Made by a program: the position numbers and the translations under genes. This document shows, piece by piece, positions 9,630 to 19,858 of a DNA stretch of 30,813 nucleotides. Location of the stretch: the NCBI GenBank assembly GCA_048213135.1, contig PS015163.1:34262-65074 (forward strand). Direction: 5' to 3'. Under the pieces are notes generated by a model that was given only the letters and a program-made list of their open reading frames with translations, was not told where the DNA came from and made no database searches. How positions within the stretch are numbered: the stretch's first letter is position 1; the number at the start of each line of letters is the position of its first letter. The stretch is from Reclinomonas americana ATCC 50394 (taxonomy: Eukaryota > Jakobida > Jakobea > Jakobida).

Positions 9630-11288
9630 ATGGCCTCTGGATCGCACCACTCACACGTGCACGCGCACACCGGTCTCGGTGGCGCTGGTGGCCGCCATGT
9701 CGGCGCCTCCAGCCTCGCCGACGATGCTCGCGGTAACCCCAGCCACAGCCAGGGCGAGCTGGAGGTCATTCCCTGGTGAGTGAGAAGAGAGAAGAGAGAA
9801 GAGGGAGAGAAGAAAGACACTTTTTCCGCGCATCGCATCTTTTGTCATGTACTTTGTGTCAAACACACTCGCACACTCTCTCACACTCACACACTCCGCT
9901 GCCTCTGAGACACCCTCATACTCGTGTCAATTTATGCGCATCGCATGTTCTTTATCACCTGACTGATGCACTCGTCACTCTCCTGCGTGCACTGATGCAG
10001 CGTGAGAGAGCGTTCTTTGTGTGTTTTTGTCAGTTGCAAACTGCCTTGTTTGAGAGTGAATGACTGACTGTTCGTGATTTGCGTAGGGACAAGATTCGTG
10101 AGGCGTTGCCGACGTCGATCACCCCCGAGGCCAAGGAGCGTCGCCGGTGAGTGTTGGGTGCGATCGATTCGAATATTCCGAGTCGCATCTGTCGCTCTTT
10201 CAACGCCCTTGCCTTCATGCGCATCTGCAACCGTCTTGCCTTGCCCTTGATCCATCGCTTATTATTCATTCATCTCTGCGTGATCGCTTTCTGTTCTCTT
10301 TCTGTCTCTATCTCTCGTTGCTTCCATTGGCAGACCTTCGCTTTTCATCCTCACTTCTCTTCCTGTTCCTTCTCCTTCGCTGCACATCCTCGCAGACCTT
10401 CCCTTCTTCTCCTTGCTTTACATTACTTCTCCGCCCTATTGGCCTTCATCTCTTTGCCTCTGGTCGCTCCCTGTTCCCAGTTTTTAATTCTCCACCTTTC
10501 TCAATGTGCGACCTCGCCCTGACCATTCGCGTCGTTTCCTCCTCTGTGTCATCTTCATTTTCGCTCCTCTTCGTATTTCTCTTCACTCCGCCCTACTTTG
10601 CTTCTACCATTCCATGTTTTTCTCTCTCCACCCTTTCTCCCTCTCCTTTTCACGTCACTTCACCCTCCCCTCACCCATTCTCCCCTCCTTCCCCCTCATC
10701 CCCTTCCCCTTTCCCNNNNNNNNNNNNNNNNNNNNCTTCCCTCCCCGCAGCATCATGTTCGACTCGTTCGACCCGAACGGCAACGGCCTGCTCTCCCTGG
10801 CCGAGGTCGACCGCGGCCTGCTGGAGGTGCTGCAGCTGCACGAGATCTTTGACTGCAAGCCGGTCATTATGCGCGCCTTTAGCGCCGCCAAGGCCAAGTA
10901 CCACGGCAAGTCGGCGGCTGGCGACGACTACGTGCAGCGCGCCGAGTTCCGCCACCTGCTCATCTACCTGAAGCGGTACTTTGAGCTGTACCAGCTCTTC
11001 CTCAAGATCGACACCAGCAACGATCGCCGCATTGGCCTGCGCGAGTTCATTGCCGCCGTGCCGCTGCTGCAGGAGTGGGGCCTCGAGGTCAAGGACCCCG
11101 AGCGCACCTTCCGCAAGATCGACGCCGACGGTGGTGGCGTCATTCTGTTTGACGAGTTTTGCCACTGTTGCGTGACTTGGAGGGAGGGAGAGGGAGAGGG
11201 TGTATCTATACGTCGCTCACTTTTTTTTCATGACACAGGGGCAATCCCGAAGCACCCGAAGTTCAAGATCACGGAGGAGTGCGACTAA
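9630..11288 (+). CDS. Calflagin-like flagellar EF-hand calcium-binding protein
   Basis: Exons 9630-9775, 10087-10146, 10751-11166 and 11239-11288 give 223 residues. After a His/Gly/Ser-rich N-terminus (1-48) comes WDKIREALPTSITPEAKERR, the hallmark lead-in of protist flagellar calcium-binding proteins. Canonical EF loops are DPNGNGLLSLAE (76-87), DTSNDRRIGLRE (156-167) and DADGGGVILFDE (193-204); a degenerate hand lies near 127-135. The last junction (TGCCACT|gttgcg...cacag|GGGCA) restores DEFCHWAIPKHP, matching DEFxxWA in the family. Trypanosomatid calflagins are acylated flagellar-membrane calcium sensors. Here residue 2 is Ala, not Gly, so N-myristoylation from this start is not expected. 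The start codon immediately follows a splice acceptor, so the 5' UTR is probably spliced. A 20-N gap (10716-10735) lies in intron 2 just before exon 3. Confidence 0.87.
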
Positions 11289-11934
11289 AAACAAACACAA
11301 AGAGATCCACGCCGAGCGCCTGTTGGGTTGTCGCCGCCGGCTCTTTTTTTACAATCCTACTCCACCGGCCTCACTCGCTTGTACATTCGGTGTAACCTCT
11401 CTGTCAATGAATGAGTGCTGTGGGTATGACGGGAAGGGGAGAGGGGAGAGGGGTTGGGAAGGGGGAGGAAGAGTGTCCTGGATATGAGTTCCTGTCACAA
11501 ACTGTTGCGTTGTGTGCGTGCTCTTTGCGTCTCGCTTGCTGCTGACTCGACGCAGCGGGTGTGTGGCCGACTGATCGGTGTCTCTCTTATCATCGCTTGC
11601 CACCTCCGGAGCCACGTCACAAGCGTGATCGGTGTCTCCCCTTGCAGCACGAATGATGCTAGACGTGCCGTTGCGAGCAGAATAAACCATATTGCCGACA
11701 ATAACCTTGGTACAACAACAACATACAAAGACACAGTTAAAAGGCCCTCGGAGATCATGACTTCAAAGATTTGGACCTCTCGCTGCGACGTTCCGAGAGC
11801 AACAATGCACCCGCTGTCTTCACACACCAGTGGCGAAGTACGTGCAGACTGCCCGTTACCTGAGCCTGCATCAACGTCGCGCCTCATAAAGCGAAAAGGA
11901 CACGCGCGAGTCCCACACGCACAAATCAAAGACA
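11289..11934. other. Intergenic region, promoter of the SR-rich gene
   Basis: No supported exon. It contains the 3' flank of the EF-hand gene and a mixed-composition stretch of about 600 nt before the ATG at 11935. I see no clear core promoter element. Confidence 0.45.
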
Positions 11935-13865
11935 ATGGGCAAGAGGAGTCGCTCTGCCTCGCCCTCCTCCTCCTCCTCGTCATCCTCCTCGGCCTCCGAC
12001 GACGAGTCCAGTTACGCAACACAACTTAACAACGCACAATCAGTCAATCACTCACACACACAAAGGCCGACATCGTCGTCGCCACCGCTCGCCTTCATCG
12101 TCCTCCTCTTCTTCCTCTGCCTCAGAGGACGCCGACCGGCGACGTCGCCGGCGCGAAAAGGAGAAGCGAAGGGAGGACGAGGAACGTCGGCGTCGGCGTC
12201 GCAAGAAGGAGAAGAAGGAGAAGAAGGAGAAGGAGCGGAAGAAGCGAGAGAAGCGGTTGCGGAGGAAGAAGGAGGCTGCGGAGGGGGAGAGTGGAGGAGC
12301 GAGAGAGGAGAGTTGCGTGTGCTTGTGAGTGAGTGATTGACTGGGAGGTGTGACTGATTTGGTCGGTGGTGCAGGCTTTGGTCCGTCGATGGCTGATGAG
12401 TTGAGTTTGTGCGACTTATTGGGATTGGTGGCTTCTCTGTTGGGAAGCCACTCTGGAGCTGCAGTCTGCAGATTGATGTTCCTTTTGCTTCAAGCCACTC
12501 AGGAACTGCAGCGTTTGCACTCGTGCCATGTCTGCGTCACATTCTACAGTCGCTCAATCTCGTGGCTCTTAGCACGTCTTGTCCTTGTCATTGTCAGCAT
12601 GCGTTCTGCAGGCCTTCCATGCTGTTCTCGCAGTGCTTGTCTCGTCTGTGCTGCATTCTGCACACTAACATGTGCACTGCATTCTCCTGTTCTTCCTTGC
12701 TTCTCTCGCAAGCAGATTTGTGTGGCCCCCAGTTCTTCTACTCTCGTCGGAACTGGGGCAGCTTGTTCTGTGTGGCCCTATGCAACCTGTGTCGCATTCT
12801 GCAGGCCTTCCTTGCTGTTCTTGCAGTGTCCACTCTCGTGACTCGACTTGCTGCAGTCTGCGCACTGTATCACAGTGTATTGTATTGTTGCTCTTCTTTG
12901 CTTTTCTCTCACAAGTCGCTTTCTTGGTCTGTAGTGCCCTCGTTTCTCGTCTCATGTTGTTCTGTGTCGCGCTCAGCACGCTGTATCACATGCTGCAGTC
13001 CTTCTCTGCCTCTCTCGCTCTGAAGCTGCATTGCTCACTCTTGTGTCTTCTGTGTCGCGCTCAGCGCACACTACTGCTCTTCCTTGCTGCTTCTCACATG
13101 AAGTCACTCTGCAGCTGCAATGCCCACGTATCTTGTCTGACTCTGTTGTCACGTTCGCGACCCAGGAGACTCATTCTCCGTTTCACGCCACTCGCCTCAC
13201 CTCAGTTGGCACACTGCTGCCTCCGCTTGTTTAGATAGCTCTTCGTGTGTGCTCATACCTCGCTTTCGATGTTGTCTCCCTCGCTTTGCTCATCTTTATG
13301 TCAGCTGCCGTCCTTCCCCTCCTGTCCTTCTCTCTCACACCCTCGCTTTGCTTCTCTTCCCTCCTGGCGCAGCTCCGGCTCACCCTCCGTCTCCTCGCGC
13401 GAGAAAACCAAGCAGCAGCGTGCAGAGATTGCCGCCGCACACGACATGGAGACGTATGTGGGTCGTCGGTAAGTCCCTTGCTTCTCGCCTCTCCCACGCT
13501 TCACCACCCACCCGCCTGTCGCTCCGCAGTGTGTTCCAGATTCAGTGTGCCCGCGCGAAAAAGGCCGAAAAGGCACACACCAAGGTCAGTGCTCCTTCCC
13601 CCCTGCTCACGCCCTGCTCCCCGCCACATCACTCACCCACGGGTCACCCGTCTGTTGGCGATCGCACGCCCGATTCTGTGTGATCCCCACCACCCCGCCC
13701 TCTCTTTCTCTCTCTCTTTTCCTTTCTCTTCCTCTCGCACAACAGCTCACCGAGTACCAGGCGAAAGAGGCCAGCAAGATGGAGGCCTTCATGGCCGCCA
13801 TTCTCGCCGGGCAGAATAACATTGGCAGCTCGCCGACTCCGTCAGGTACCAGCAGCGGCAAGTGA
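11935..13865 (+). CDS. SR/charged-repeat nuclear protein, unrecognised family
   Basis: Six exons, 205 residues: 11935-12010, 12066-12311, 12375-12399, 13373-13468, 13530-13584 and 13746-13865. The N-terminus has two poly-Ser/acidic blocks (MGKRSRSASPSSSSSSS, then RHRRRHRSPSSSS). A long Arg/Lys/Glu coiled-coil-like stretch follows (about 50-95). The C-terminus is more ordinary: SREKTKQQRAEIAAAHDMET, VFQIQCARAKKAEKAHTK and LTEYQAKEASKMEAFMAAIL. Exon phases agree across all five junctions. Introns 1-3 begin gttacgc, gttgcgt and gttgagt; introns 4-5 begin gtaagt and gtcagt. Exon 3 is 25 nt. The composition suggests a nuclear, splicing-related protein, but I do not recognise the family. The third intron (973 nt) is filled with degenerate repeats. 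Confidence 0.7.
12420..13200 (+). repeat. Degenerate tandem repeat filling an intron
   Basis: Blocks such as CATTCTGCAGGCCTTCC, TGCTGTTCTCGCAGTG or TGCTGTTCTTGCAGTG, and GTGTCGC recur with heavy divergence, unit roughly 80-100 nt. The array occupies most of the 973-nt intron of the SR-rich gene. Confidence 0.6.
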
Positions 13866-14130
13866 GTTGGTAGAAGAGACGAGTAAACCGATAGGCTGGG
13901 TGGAGGAGACGGATGACGAAGGCAAACAGAACGGCAGAGATCAAAGCCGTCGACGTCCGCGATCCAATATCAATCATGAAATACACTGTCAGCAGTGTCC
14001 GGATCCCGATTACTTGTCGCTGCTATCCCATGCACTCTGCACACTCAGCGTTAACTTCACGCACGCAGAGAGGGAGGTCCACATCGAATCTTTGTGTCCT
14101 GCATTCATCTTATTTGAGATCTTGTGTGAA

Positions 14131-15866
14131 ATGACCAAGTGGCTTGTTGGTATCGACGGAAGCTCATTCAGGTAAAGTGCACTCTCACCTCAAGTCAGTC
14201 AGAGCCAGTCACTTACTGACTCTCACTCTCACTCTTACTCACAGCTATGCGGCTGCGGAGAAGGCCGCTCGTCTGGCGCACACTGGTCAGAGAGATAATG
14301 AGAGAGAATCTCAGTTAACAGTCACTCACTCACTCACTGTGTGACAGGCGACACTATTGAGCTTGTGGGCATTGTCAATCAACCTCTCCCAACCTCACTG
14401 GTGTGTGTCTGTCTCTGTGTGTGTTAGTGAGAGTCACTGTTGATCTTTTTTCTCTGTCTCTCAGACAATGGGAGGTGCTGCGCTGGGCTTTGTGTATGTG
14501 CCAGTGGGTAAGTCGATGATGTGTGGTGGGAGAGGGAAGGGAGGAGTGAGAGGGAGAAGGGATAGAGAGAGAGCGGAGGGAGAGAGACGGAGTGACTCTG
14601 GTGAAGCTGCTTCCCGGCGAGTCTCTCTCCTTGCTTGCTTTGTCACTGTTCATTACTTGTCTCGCGTCCTCCTTTCTCTATCCATGTGCTTCTCGTTCTC
14701 TGCCTTCTTCTTAGTCTCGTTCTCCCATTCGTCTCCTTCTTCCTATTCTCCCCTGTCTCCACACCCTCCCTCTCCACTTCCCTCGTCTTTGATCTTGTTC
14801 TCTTGCTTCTTCCTCTCCTCCTTGCCGCTCGATCTCCCCATCCGTCTTCTTCCTGTGGCCTCGCTGCCCTCTTGTTCTTGCCTTTCTAGTGTGTCTCGCT
14901 TCGCCCACCTCTTTCGACTTCCTTGGTCTCGTTGTTCTTGTTCTCGTTATTCTTGATCTCCTTCTTCTTCATTATCTTCCTTCTCTTCTTCCTCCTTTCT
15001 TTTCTGTTCTCTTGTCCTTCCCGTTCTCCTTCTCCTCCACTACCCTCGTCTTTCTTCTTGTTCTCTTTTTCTTCCTCTCCTCCTTGCCGTTCGATCTTCC
15101 CATCCGTCTTCTTCCTCTTCTGCTTCTCGTGTCCCTGCATGTTTCGTCGTTCTCTCTTCTTCCTTTCTCTTCCTCCTCCTCTTTCACCTTCTTCCTTCTT
15201 CTCCTCCTTCTTCTCCTCCTTCTCCTTCTCCTCCTCCTCCTCTCCTTCTTCTTATCATCCTTCGCCTTTCCCTTGTCCACCCCCTTCTCCTGTCCTTCTC
15301 ACTCCTCATTCCAGAGGGCGAGCCGAGTCCATACGATCTGGTAAGCCGACCCCTGCCTGCTTCTCCCCCTCCTCGACCATCACTCATCGCGCACGCAGCC
15401 GGCTCCCGACGCCGTGGAGGTCGAGAAGCGGTCGCGGGAAATCACCTGTGCGTTTGGCAAGATCGAGGTAACGATGCCTCCCAAACGTATTTGAGAGGAG
15501 GATGGTTGGGAGCTGACTGTCGCGCGAGGAAAATAGGAGATTCTGGGTGACTCCAAGCAGGTGCACTTGACGGAGAAGATTGTGCCGGCGATGAGTGCGC
15601 GTGATGCACTGGTGGCGATTGCGGAGCACGACAAGGTCGATGTGATTGTGGTGGGCACGCGAGGACGCGGCGCAGTTGCGTGATACGTGCATATCGAAGG
15701 CTTCCTGGCCAGGTGTTCACGTAGGGTGTGTGTGTGTGTGCTCCAGATTAAGCGCGCGCTGCTGGGATCGACCGCAGATTATCTGTGCCATCACGCCGAG
15801 TGCTCGGTGCTGGTGGTGCGCCCGGAGGAGGTGGAAGCGTGCAGCGGCAGCCGCGGAGTTCACTGA
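14131..15866 (+). CDS. Universal stress protein (UspA-fold), ATP-binding type
   Basis: Eight exons, 176 residues: 14131-14171, 14245-14285, 14348-14400, 14465-14507, 15315-15340, 15399-15467, 15537-15674 and 15747-15866. The N-terminus MTKWLVGIDGSSFSYAAAEK is a typical USP strand 1 and nucleotide-contacting Asp loop. DVIVVGTRGRGA joined to IKRALLGSTADYL gives the motif G-2x-G-9x-G-S (residues 131-145), the phosphate-binding signature of ATP-binding USPs. SVLVVRP forms the last strand. All seven junction phases agree. Intron 7 begins gttgcgt and splits this motif exactly between Ala137 and Ile138. Exon 5 is 26 nt. The family has roles in stress resistance; the specific role here is unknown. 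Confidence 0.88.
14508..15314 (+). other. Intron 4 of the USP gene: long pyrimidine-rich tract
   Basis: After about 100 purine-rich nt, roughly 14640-15310 is almost entirely C/T on the plus strand, including long TTC/CTC runs. No exon is apparent. This is candidate H-DNA-forming sequence. Confidence 0.7.
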
Positions 15867-16188
15867 AGGCATGCACTGCTCACGCAATGCGACGGCAGTG
15901 AAGGCAAATGTGTTGGAATTGGGGTGACAGGGTCGGTGACATTCGCAAATGCTGCTGATTCGTGCGCAAGGCCTCTTGACACACCACTCATCATCGTGTT
16001 CATGCTCATTGAGAAGCTGGTGACGAGCAGTCAAATTTTGACCGTGAAACCGCCACAATTGGAGCAGTACGTCGCAACTGCAGCACCCAGCTTCATCGAG
16101 CACATCACATGCGCCACGAAATCCTTTTGAGGCCAACACGTGTTTCTCCTGCAAGGGAAGATGATAGCTGGAGAAGAGTAATTGCTGG

Positions 16189-16290
16189 AACCTGCTGCTG
16201 CCGCAAGATTGGTGTCTGTGTTGATGTTTTGGATGCAGTTGAACTTGGTCATCAAGACAGCTGTTGCTTGTTTGTTGGTGAATGAATTGC
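16189..16290 (-). repeat. Dispersed repeat, inverted copy of 8774-8875
   Basis: The reverse complement matches 8774-8875, including the block ACAAGCAACAGCTGTCTTGA. It overlaps the left arm of the inverted repeat at 16273-16289. Confidence 0.8.
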
Positions 16291-16434
16291 TGAACTTGTT
16301 TTGTATGTTGTTGGTGTGCCATGGTCATTGTGGGCAAGGGATTTGTGGACGTTTGTCGCATTATTGGAATTGAATGAAGTGTTTTGTTTCCAGTCCTCTT
16401 CACGTGAAGTACAACAACAATTCATTCACCAACA
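16273..16434. repeat. MITE-like segment with 17-nt perfect inverted repeats
   Basis: TGTTGGTGAATGAATTG at 16273-16289 is the exact reverse complement of CAATTCATTCACCAACA at 16418-16434. The right arm touches the assembly gap that begins at 16435. The internal part carries the repeat shared with 5513-5585. Target-site duplications cannot be assessed because of the gap. Confidence 0.6.
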
Positions 16435-16724
16435 NNNNNNNNNNNNNNNNNNNNNNNNNNNNNNNNNNNNNNNNNNNNNNNNNNNNNNNNNNNNNNNNNN
16501 NNNNNNNNNNNNNNNNNNNNNNNNNNNNNNNNNNNNNNNNNNNNNNNNNNNNNNNNNNNNNNNNNNNNNNNNNNNNNNNNNNNNNNNNNNNNNNNNNNNN
16601 NNNNNNNNNNNNNNNNNNNNNNNNNNNNNNNNNNNNNNNNNNNNNNNNNNNNNNNNNNNNNNNNNNNNNNNNNNNNNNNNNNNNNNNNNNNNNNNNNNNN
16701 NNNNNNNNNNNNNNNNNNNNNNNN
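16435..16724. other. Assembly gap removing the Rab 3' end
   Basis: Run of N. The Rab exon is open into it from the right, and an inverted-repeat arm abuts it on the left. Confidence 0.95.
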
Positions 16725-17521
16725 CAAGTCATTCAGAGTGGACGGATTGGTGGTGTCGTAGCACAGCAATGCAGCCTTGGATGCGCGGTAGTAGTTGCGA
16801 GCCACTGTGTTGAAATAATGAGTGGCGTGGGGGTGATGGCGACAAAAAAAGAGGGGGTGGTTGTGTGTGACAGCGCACCACTCTGGAAGCGCTCGTCGCC
16901 TGCAGTGTCCCATATTCTTAGTGTGAAATCCTGGCTGTAAATGTCGTACGTCTTGGAGATGTAGTCCACTGCGTATGCAAGGGTGAGGGTGGTGGTGGGG
17001 GAAGAAGGGGAGGAGAGAGAGAGAGAGAAAGGGAGTGAGCACCTCCGATGGTTGACTTGTACCCTGTGGATCGAGTGGGTGAGCGAGCGAGGGAGGGATA
17101 GGGGAGGGAGGGAGGGCGAGGAAGCGCATACCTTGCACGAATGAGTTCTTGCCGAATCGCTCCACCAGGGCGGTTTTGCCTGTGGTTGGGAAGGGAGGGT
17201 GAGCAGCAGGGAAAAGGATGGTGCCAGAGGAGCACGATTCAGGCAAGCCGCAAGAGGAGAACAAGAGAGAGATGAGGTTGCCATCCAAAGCGAATGCTCA
17301 GTGATTCATCTCGATGACGCTTTTTCGTTGCACGAGGCAGATGAGGTTGCCAGCGAACGCGGAGTCATCAGTCGTAAACGCTGATCCAGTCCAGCAAAGG
17401 AGTACAGTGAAGAGAAGAGTGAAAGGAAGACAGCGCGCGAAGCTGCCATCCACAGAATCGCTCCTCACAAACACACTGCTTTGTCGCAAGAATGCCAAGG
17501 CGTAGAGAGAGAGAGAGAGCG

Positions 17522-17565
<44 letters not shown>

Positions 17566-19054
17566 GTGTCTNNNNNNNNNNNNNNNNNNNNNNNNNNNNN
17601 NNNNNNNNNNNNNNNNNNNNNNNNNNNNNNNNNNNNNNNNNNNNNNNNNNNNNNNNNNNNNNNNNNNNNNNNNNNNNNNNNNNNNNNNNNNNNNNNNNNN
17701 NNNNNNNNNNNNNNNNNNNNNNNNNNNNNNNNNNNNNNNNNNNNNNNNNNNNNNNNNNNNNNNNNNNNNNNNNNNNNNNNNNNNNNNNNNNNNNNNNNNN
17801 NNNNNNNNNNNNNNNNNNNNNNNNNNNNNNNNNNNNNNNNNNNNNNNNNNNNNNNNNNCTCCATTATTCACTCATACAGAAGGCTGCCTAGCTTCCACGC
17901 CTGCATCCCCGCTCGAGAAGACAGGGAGAGAAATAGAACAGCATGCACAGACTCGATGGATGCTTCCCTACTCTTCTCAGCAACGACGAGAAAGAACGTG
18001 AAAAGCAAGTTTCCTCTCAGAAAATCACGCTCCTCCATTCCAGGAGAGACACACAAAGAGAAAGCGCGAAGCGTCGAACAGCTCCACGCTCGAGAAGCCA
18101 CGCAGGGCCTCGCTTCTCTACTCGCAGAGGCAATACGAAGAGAAAGAGCGCGAATCGCAGCAGCCTCTGGCTGCTCAACCGCACATCTCAGCGACGAAGA
18201 AAAGTGTGCGACAGCTCCACGGAAGAGGCAAAGGACAGCGCCACTGAGAAAGTAACTCAGCAGTCGAGATGCCTCGCTTCTCCACTCCCAGCAGCAGGCT
18301 CCCCCAACTGCTCAAGCACAGACGCGACAACTCCGCCCAAACTCTCCATGTTCCTCCACATACATAACCTCACCCCGCGAATCACCTCGGAACATCGACA
18401 CACGCACACGCAGACTCACAGGCAGAAAGACACACAGACAACAGAGGCAAGAGAGAGAGCGCAGAAAGAGAGAATGTTGAAAAGAGCGCGAGAAAGAAGA
18501 ACACAATGAGCATTGTGACTTACCCACAGACACATCGCCGACAACAATGACTTTTGCGCTCCACTCGTTCCTGAGAGCATAGAGAGAGAAAGAGAGAGAG
18601 AGACACTCCCATTCGTCAACAACTGAATGACTCAAACTGTGAGAGTGAGTGAGAATGAGAGACCTTCCATGTCGATTACGACCGGTTTCAATGAGCTTTG
18701 CCTGCACACGCCCAGAGCTGTGTTTACGCACACTCTGACAGTGAGCAAACACACACGTCGCGCCAAGATAAAAATATACATGTGTGCGTGTGCAAGAGAG
18801 ACACGCGCTGAGAGAGAGAGCGCGCGCGCGTGCAACACACACACGCGCACACAGAGAGAGAGACAACAGCAAGCAAGAGAGAGAGTTTGCGCGCGTGACC
18901 ACATGGCCACAGACATCTCTCACACTTTTGTGTTTGTTTGTTTGTTGTTGAAACGTAACAGAATGGTGGCGGGGTCGACGACTGGTGCCAGCTTGGCGCC
19001 CTCGTCAGAGGAGGAGGCGGAGGCCGGGAGCGGACGTCCACCGCCCACTGACAT
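16725..19054 (-). CDS. Rab-family small GTPase (Rab34/36-like P-loop), 3' end in gap
   Basis: Exons from ATG 19054: 19054-18960, 18717-18664, 18570-18524, 17179-17132, 17063-17043, 16968-16879 and 16804-16725; the rest lies in the gap 16435-16724. About 146 residues are visible. A 50-residue extension precedes AKVIVVGDVSVGKT, whose P-loop (61-68) resembles Rab34/Rab36. Then come YKSTIGVD (switch I Thr86), RIWDTAGDERFQ (switch II) and ARNYYRASKAALLCYDTTN. All phases agree. Notably, the catalytic Gln that normally follows DTAG is Asp113, so intrinsic GTP hydrolysis should be low. The G4/G5 motifs and the C-terminal prenylation signal are not visible. The first intron begins gttacgt. Exon 5 is 21 nt. 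It probably works in membrane traffic; subfamily assignment is tentative. Confidence 0.85.
17572..17858. other. Assembly gap in a Rab intron
   Basis: Run of N preceded by an (AG)n tract. It lies inside the large intron 17180-18523, so no coding loss is expected. Confidence 0.95.
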
Positions 19055-19858
19055 GATTGACAGATTGATATGTAGGGTTTCGTTGGTCGGCTGGGCTGGT
19101 GGATTTGGTAAGGCGTTTCTGTAGACGCTGCGGTCCTGCGTGCACGCGGTCAAGCTGCTCGGCGCGTGTTCTGTGCCATAGCATCTTCGGGTTCCACTTG
19201 CTGCTCCGTGGATTTCGAATTCCGCTGCGACAGGTTCCCTGGTCGACGATATCGATGCGCATGCCTCGCGATCGATCTTGCGCATACAAGGTCCGGATGC
19301 TAGAAAAACTACAGTTCGTCCATCAACATGCAGCAATATGTACAGCCTTTTTGTAGCCAACCATATCCAAAACATCAAAAAAAAACAGCTGTTGAATTCT
19401 CACAAAACTTACTCGCGCACAGGCACGCGCTGCAGATACGGACCCACCCACGCCTGCCGACATTTGCCGGACAGTTGCGCGCGTGGAGATCACAAGCGGA
19501 AAGAAGCGGCTGGATTGCGGAGATCGAAAGTCAAAAAATACTTGTGAGATATTGAAGAGTTTTGCGTGTCGAATGAAAGATGGTAGCCTAGTCACAGTGT
19601 GCGAATCCTCGACGGAGAAGGCGAGGTCGAATCGCTGTCAGCATTATATGCCGGAGAATTCGAAGACCAAGGCCTACGGGCCTCCGGAAACCGCATGCGC
19701 AAGAATGGAATTGACGAATGCACCATTCTGCAGCAATGCATTTCATAAGTACCAAACAGTGAATTCGTTTCCCAGCATCGCAGCGATCTCTCTGTCGTTG
19801 ACAGGTTCACCAACCAACTGATCGGCTCACCAAAAACAAACGTGTGGATCGCGCGCAA
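19055..19858. other. Divergent intergenic region between Rab and prefoldin 3 genes
   Basis: It lies between the ATGs at 19054 (-) and 19859 (+). No supported exon. A short stretch near 19322-19400 weakly resembles the dispersed-repeat family (ATCCAAAACATCAA). The region should contain both promoters. Confidence 0.45.

Larger units (their letters stand above)
15867..16434. other. Convergent intergenic region rich in dispersed repeats
   Basis: It lies between the ends of the USP gene (+) and the Rab gene (-). It holds dispersed-repeat segments at 16189-16290 and 16329-16393 and an inverted-repeat structure at 16273-16434. Long frames here are AT/CA-rich repeat translations with no domain. Confidence 0.55.

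Noticed and set aside
15717-16403. Long minus-strand open frame over the USP 3' end
   Set aside because: It overlaps the last USP exon antisense and the repeat family, is His/Gln/Ser-rich from repeat translation, and shows no domain.
16153-16839. Single uninterrupted PAN-region open frame as one exon
   Set aside because: The second PAN domain is in another frame; a 76-nt intron with a gtgcgt donor at 26412 on the large gene (coordinates 26337-26412) joins the two DRPGG domains in phase.
19610-19750. Plus-strand reading GEVESLSALYAGEFE resembling the start of an RWD domain
   Set aside because: Only about ten residues match, the frame stops soon after, and no phase-compatible partner exon exists before the prefoldin start.
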